Assembly (NCBI RefSeq): GCF_012986595.1
Contig: NZ_JAAQYM010000006.1
Span: forward strand, 310,001-374,000
Source: Pseudomonas koreensis
GTDB taxonomy: Bacteria > Pseudomonadota > Gammaproteobacteria > Pseudomonadales > Pseudomonadaceae
DNA length: 64,000 nt
Direction: 5' to 3'
A program made the translations under genes and the position numbers. The notes under the pieces are model-generated. The model searched no databases, was not told the origin of the DNA, and saw only the letters and a list, made by a program, of their open reading frames with translations. Positions 60,819-64,000 of this stretch are shown in pieces. How positions within the stretch are numbered: the stretch's first letter is position 1; every line of letters starts with the position of its first letter.

Positions 60819-62162
60819 ATGAGCTTTGTCATCTGGGTCGCGGTGCTGGGCGCCGTATTGCTGACCCTCGCGCTGACCTCTTCGTACCTGCGCTGGATGC
60901 CGGTCACCACCTCGGCCGTGTGCCTGTTGCTGGGGATCGGCATCGGCCCGGCCGGGCTCGATCTGTTGAAACTGTCGGTGGAAAACGCTGCGGTGTGGAT
61001 GGAGCACCTGACGGAAGTCGCGGTGCTGTTTTCGCTGTTTGTCTGCGGGCTCAAGTTGCGGCTGCCACTGCGCGACAAACGTTGGCGAATCGCATTCGGC
61101 CTGGCCGGCCCGGTGATGGTGCTGACCATCGCCGGGGTCAGCCTGTTGCTGCATTGGGGCCTGGATTTGCCTTGGGCACCGTCGCTGCTGATCGGCGCGA
61201 TTCTGGCGCCGACCGACCCGGTACTGGCCGCGCTGGTGCAGGTCAACGATGCGAGGGATGTCGACGGCGTGCGTTTTGGGCTGTCCGGCGAAGCCGGGCT
61301 GAACGACGGGATTGCCTTTCCGTTCGTGATCCTCGGGCTGTTGCTGTTGCAGGCCGACGCGCCTTCCGGCGCCCTGACCGACTGGCTGTTGCGCAGTGTG
61401 TTGTGGGCGGTGCCCGTCGGCCTGCTGACCGGTTACTGGATGGGTCGCGGCATCGGGCGGCTGACCCTGTCGCTGCGCATTCATAACGACGACAGCACCT
61501 TGAGCCCGAACGATTACTTGGCCCTGGCGTTGATAGCGCTGGCTTACGTCGGCGCGGACGCCATCGGCGGTTTTGGCTTTCTGTCGGTGTTTGCCGCCGG
61601 CCTCGGCTTGCGTCAGGAAGAAGTGAAATCCACCGGCGCCAGTCAGCCACCCGCCGAACATCTGGTGCAACCGGTGGTGGGCCACCAGAACATCGAACCG
61701 CAGCACGCCGTACACGGTGACACCGAACAGCTGGAAAGCAGCCAGGTCGCCGCCGGGATCATGATGGGCGACATGCTGTCGTTCGGCAGTCTGGTGGAAC
61801 GGGCCATGGAAGTGTTTCTGGTAACCCTGCTCGGCGTGGTGCTGGTGGCGCATTGGGACTGGCGGGCGCTGCTGGTGGGCGCGGTGCTGTTCTGCGTGGT
61901 GCGTCCGGCCTGCGTGGCAATAATGCCGTGGGGCAGCTTGCTCGACGGCCCTCAGCGGTTGTTGATCGGCTGGTTCGGCATTCGTGGGATCGGCAGCCTG
62001 TTCTATCTGTTTTATGCCTTGAACCATGGCCTGAGTGCCCCGGTCGCCACGCTGTGCACCGACATCACGCTGTCAGTGGTGGCGCTGAGTATTTTGCTGC
62101 ATGGCATCAGTACCCAGCCGATCCTCGCTCGCTACGAACAATGGCAAAAACGAAAAAACTGA
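60819..62162 (+). CDS. Cation:proton antiporter (CPA1 family)
   Basis: 447 residues with about 11-12 membrane helices and the CPA1 ion-binding motif LIGAILAPTDPVLAALVQ, followed by FGLSGEAGLNDGIAFPFV (ND-type acidic residues). The insertion between helices at about 265-310 is polar and glutamate-rich (EEVKSTGASQPPAEHLVQP), probably a cytosolic loop. It should exchange Na+ or K+ for protons at the inner membrane, fitting salt or pH stress. Starts just after the stress SDR gene. Confidence 0.88.
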   Translation: MSFVIWVAVLGAVLLTLALTSSYLRWMPVTTSAVCLLLGIGIGPAGLDLLKLSVENAAVWMEHLTEVAVLFSLFVCGLKLRLPLRDKRWRIAFGLAGPVMVLTIAGVSLLLHWGLDLPWAPSLLIGAILAPTDPVLAALVQVNDARDVDGVRFGLSGEAGLNDGIAFPFVILGLLLLQADAPSGALTDWLLRSVLWAVPVGLLTGYWMGRGIGRLTLSLRIHNDDSTLSPNDYLALALIALAYVGADAIGGFGFLSVFAAGLGLRQEEVKSTGASQPPAEHLVQPVVGHQNIEPQHAVHGDTEQLESSQVAAGIMMGDMLSFGSLVERAMEVFLVTLLGVVLVAHWDWRALLVGAVLFCVVRPACVAIMPWGSLLDGPQRLLIGWFGIRGIGSLFYLFYALNHGLSAPVATLCTDITLSVVALSILLHGISTQPILARYEQWQKRKN

Positions 62163-62182
62163 TTCTTCCTGCGTATGCTGCT

Positions 62183-62209
62183 GGAACAATCCATCGAACT
62201 TTCTTCTGA
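62183..62209 (+). promoter_or_regulatory. Candidate AlgU/sigma-E-like promoter
   Basis: GGAACAA (62183-62189), 15 bases, TCTGA (62205-62209), resembling the GGAACTT-N15/16-TCTGA pattern of AlgU promoters. About 140 bases before the small gene at 62350. Confidence 0.3.
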
Positions 62210-62349
62210 AAATAAATGGATCCCTACACAGATCCTCGCAGTCACAACCATAACCCCTCGCTGGATGCACCCGGCGAGGTCCGGCAGGTTCGGTTCCCCT
62301 GCGGCTTGCAGCCTATGAAAAGGAATCTTTGGATAACAAGGTTACGGTC

Positions 62350-62646
62350 ATGAAAGAATGCTCGACTCCTGCACAAATCAAGGCTTGCAGGGCCTTGGCC
62401 CTGGAACGCAATCGTCAATTGTTCGAAGACGCCCACGCCCTCAATCGAGCGGCTCACGAGCTGCTGGAAGCGCACAATCTGGATATCGAACAGTTTGAAC
62501 GCTATCGAGCGCTGCGCCGCAAAGCCGATGCGAAGTTCGAGGAAGCCATCGACCATTTGTGTGTCCTCAACGAGGACTTCCCGCCGATTCCGATGTCGCC
62601 GCATCATTCGCAAGAACTGCGTCGGCAGCTTGAAACCGTCGAATGA
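62350..62646 (+). CDS. Small hypothetical helical protein
   Basis: 98 residues from ATG 62350, which has AAGG eight bases upstream; a TTG at 62329 would add seven residues but is too close to its only purine run. Strongly helical and charged (CRALALERNRQLFEDAHALN, ERYRALRRKADAKFEEAIDH). No membrane segment or signal. Followed by a strong terminator. No family recognised. Confidence 0.65.
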   Translation: MKECSTPAQIKACRALALERNRQLFEDAHALNRAAHELLEAHNLDIEQFERYRALRRKADAKFEEAIDHLCVLNEDFPPIPMSPHHSQELRRQLETVE

Positions 62647-62650
62647 AAAA

Positions 62651-62700
62651 CCGCCCAAAGAAAAGCCCGGCTGCGAAGTCCGGGCTTTTTCTTTGGGCGG
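62651..62700. terminator. Bidirectional terminator
   Basis: Near-perfect 20-base arms (62651-62670 and 62680-62700) with CCCGG/CCGGG at the top and A/T runs on both flanks. Lies between convergent genes ending at 62646 and 62704, and can terminate both. Confidence 0.9.
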
Positions 62701-62703
62701 CGA

Positions 62704-63249
62704 TCAGCCTCCGGGATTGGTCACCTGAATGAACACCGCATAAGCCCCCAGCAGCATCCAGAACACCGCAAAGATCCACGGCGTGCGCACCGAGAACAGC
62801 AGCGATTTGCGGTAACCCTTGTGGCTCGACTCCATTTCGCTGAACAGCGGCGATTCGTCGTAGGCCAGGCCCATCAGCGGTTCGCTCTGCAGCAACTGAC
62901 TTTGCTTGAAGTGCCAGTGATCAATGATGTCGTACGCCGCCCGAATGCCCGGCCAGGCGTTGAGCGAACTGAGCAACCCGAGCAGCGCCAGAAAAGGTGG
63001 CACCACCAGAGTGAACAACTTGCCCCACTCAGGGTTGAGGTTGGCCATGCATGAAGCGAACGCGATCACCAGAAACGATTGCGCCGCCAGATAGGCGTCG
63101 GTGCGGTTGGCGAGGATGCTGGTTTCGTACTGGATCTCGCGACGGTAGAAATCCAGGCGTTCCTTGGGCGAGCCAAACATTTTCGCATCGTGTTCGGTGA
63201 GGGTTTCTTCAGCAGTCGGCTCGGTGAGTATGCGAGACAAGGGAAACAC
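62704..63249 (-). CDS. Small multi-helix membrane protein
   Basis: 181 residues from GTG 63249; the start is uncertain because GGAG sits only one base away, and an ATG at 63180 is the alternative. Membrane helices at about 55-70, 78-96 and 155-176. A conserved-looking segment LDFYRREIQYETSILANRTDAYLAAQSFL precedes helix 1 (parts only quoted). No recognised family. Faces the small protein gene and precedes the hybrid kinase end. Confidence 0.65.
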   Translation of the reverse strand: MFPLSRILTEPTAEETLTEHDAKMFGSPKERLDFYRREIQYETSILANRTDAYLAAQSFLVIAFASCMANLNPEWGKLFTLVVPPFLALLGLLSSLNAWPGIRAAYDIIDHWHFKQSQLLQSEPLMGLAYDESPLFSEMESSHKGYRKSLLFSVRTPWIFAVFWMLLGAYAVFIQVTNPGG

Positions 63250-63297
63250 GCTCCGGGGGCAGGGAAAGTGTTTAGAAGCGCCTCGTCACGCACTAGT

Positions 63298-64000
63298 TCA
63301 GCCGGATCTGCCGCTCGGTCGTTTCATCGATTGGCCGATGATGTCCATCAGATTGAGTTGAGTGAACGGTTTGGGCAGACGCGGCAACTGAGCGGCGAAG
63401 CCTTCCAGGCGCTCGGCGTAGCCAGTGGCCAGAATGATCGGCAGGTCCGGTTTGAGCAGACGCACTGCATGAGCCAGTTGCGCGCCGCTCATCTGCGGCA
63501 TGGCCATGTCGGTGATCATCAGGTCGACGACCTGGCCCTGATCCAGCAGTGCCAGCGCTTTCGCGCCAGAAGTGGCGCTGAGCACCCGATGCCCAAGGTC
63601 TTCAAGCAGCAACGTGGTGCTGGTCAATACCAGCGAATCGTCATCCACCACCAGCACGCTGAGCCGCGGCACCGTAACCGTTTCTGCGTCAGGCACGACC
63701 GACGACTTCGTCACGCCGTCAGCGACCACCGGCAACCACAGTTCCGCTGTCGTGCCACGCCCCTTCTGGCTTTTGAGGATAAAGCGGCCACCGAGCTGTT
63801 CGATAAATCCGTGCACCATCGACAACCCCAGCCCGGTGCCCTTGCCCAGGCCTTTGGTGGTAAAGAACGGATCCGCGGCTGACGCCAGCGTCCGCTCGTC
63901 CATGCCTTCACCGGTGTCGATCAGGCTCAGGCAGACATAGCGCCCCGCTGTCAGGGCGCAATGGTTTTGTTCGAGAACGACCTCGGCACGTGCGCTGATT
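63298..64000 (-). CDS. Hybrid sensor histidine kinase, C-terminal part
   Basis: The frame is open to the right edge, so the N-terminal sensor and HisKA domain are outside the window. Seen are the ATPase end (CLSLIDTGEGM, PFFTTKGLGKGTGLGLSMVHG) and a receiver domain with VLVVDDDSLV, phospho-acceptor in LMITDMAMPQMSG and the Lys loop in LPKPFTQ. Resembles the kinase at 6354 in domain order. Signal unknown. Confidence 0.9.
   Translation of the reverse strand, partial: ISARAEVVLEQNHCALTAGRYVCLSLIDTGEGMDERTLASAADPFFTTKGLGKGTGLGLSMVHGFIEQLGGRFILKSQKGRGTTAELWLPVVADGVTKSSVVPDAETVTVPRLSVLVVDDDSLVLTSTTLLLEDLGHRVLSATSGAKALALLDQGQVVDLMITDMAMPQMSGAQLAHAVRLLKPDLPIILATGYAERLEGFAAQLPRLPKPFTQLNLMDIIGQSMKRPSGRSG

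Noticed and set aside
59934..62027. 697-residue open frame antisense to the SDR and antiporter genes
   Set aside because: Spans two real genes on the other strand and has typical shadow composition.

Overview
The window reads as a chromosomal segment of a fluorescent-group Pseudomonas. Supporting signs are the gcd-oprB glucose oxidation pair, OprD and OprB porins, DUF6124, DUF3833 and DUF6482 proteins typical of the genus, high GC with long antisense shadow frames, and Pseudomonas-style REP palindromes. It is ordinary core and accessory chromosome: no transposase, integrase, phage structural gene or CRISPR array was seen. All assignments come from reading the sequence; no database search was run.

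Layout, left half. 1-2168: a NemR-like electrophile stress unit (TetR regulator edge, DJ-1/Hsp31-type protein, Old Yellow Enzyme) with three matching operators. 2410-6182: a probable light/UV operon (folE, lipoprotein, SDR, DUF6482, iron-sulfur photolyase), followed by a PAS hybrid histidine kinase and tspO. 10023-13822: glucose dehydrogenase gcd and porin oprB. 14113-20004: bestrophin channel, Lys-rich basic protein, diguanylate cyclase, DUF3429 protein and ABC exporter. 20219-23458: a large solitary SF1 helicase. 23542-29413: a six-gene minus-strand operon with a GntR regulator, amino-acid ABC transporter, a second polyamine-type binding protein and a gamma-glutamyltransferase-like enzyme. 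29764-35096: CHASE4-PAS-GGDEF-EAL protein, a LuxR solo coupled to hchA, and a PhzF-like isomerase.

Layout, right half. 35161-38403: a gamma-glutamylated amine catabolic operon (FAD oxidase, XRE-cupin regulator, glutamine synthetase-like ligase), next to an arylsulfotransferase-like protein and a divergent GATase-AraC regulator. 40911-44200: DUF2252 and an OmpR/EnvZ-type two-component pair. 44865-48439: TetR regulator, omega-aminotransferase and OprD porin. 48440-49163: a DUF6124 gene with a C4-type structured antisense RNA in its leader. 49236-58307: a complete selenoprotein module: selC, selB, selA, fdhE and formate dehydrogenase subunits gamma, beta and alpha, the last read through an in-frame UGA. 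58604-62646: MalY/PatB-like lyase, general-stress SDR, cation/proton antiporter and a small protein. 62704-64000: a small membrane protein and the C-terminal part of a hybrid kinase.

The most notable observation is the DUF6124 leader at 48601-48807. It folds on paper into a three-way junction closed by 13 consecutive pairs, and two of its unpaired segments are complementary, in the correct antiparallel order, to a pair of sites just upstream of the C4 element and to a second pair that includes the DUF6124 Shine-Dalgarno. This is the architecture of the phage P1/P4 C4 antisense switch, here in front of a chromosomal gene of unknown function. Other points worth a second look are the three-site NemR-type regulon, the palindromic operator in the gcd promoter, the isolated 1079-residue helicase, the LuxR solo that appears to lack the AHL-contacting Asp, and the self-contained Sec/formate dehydrogenase module.
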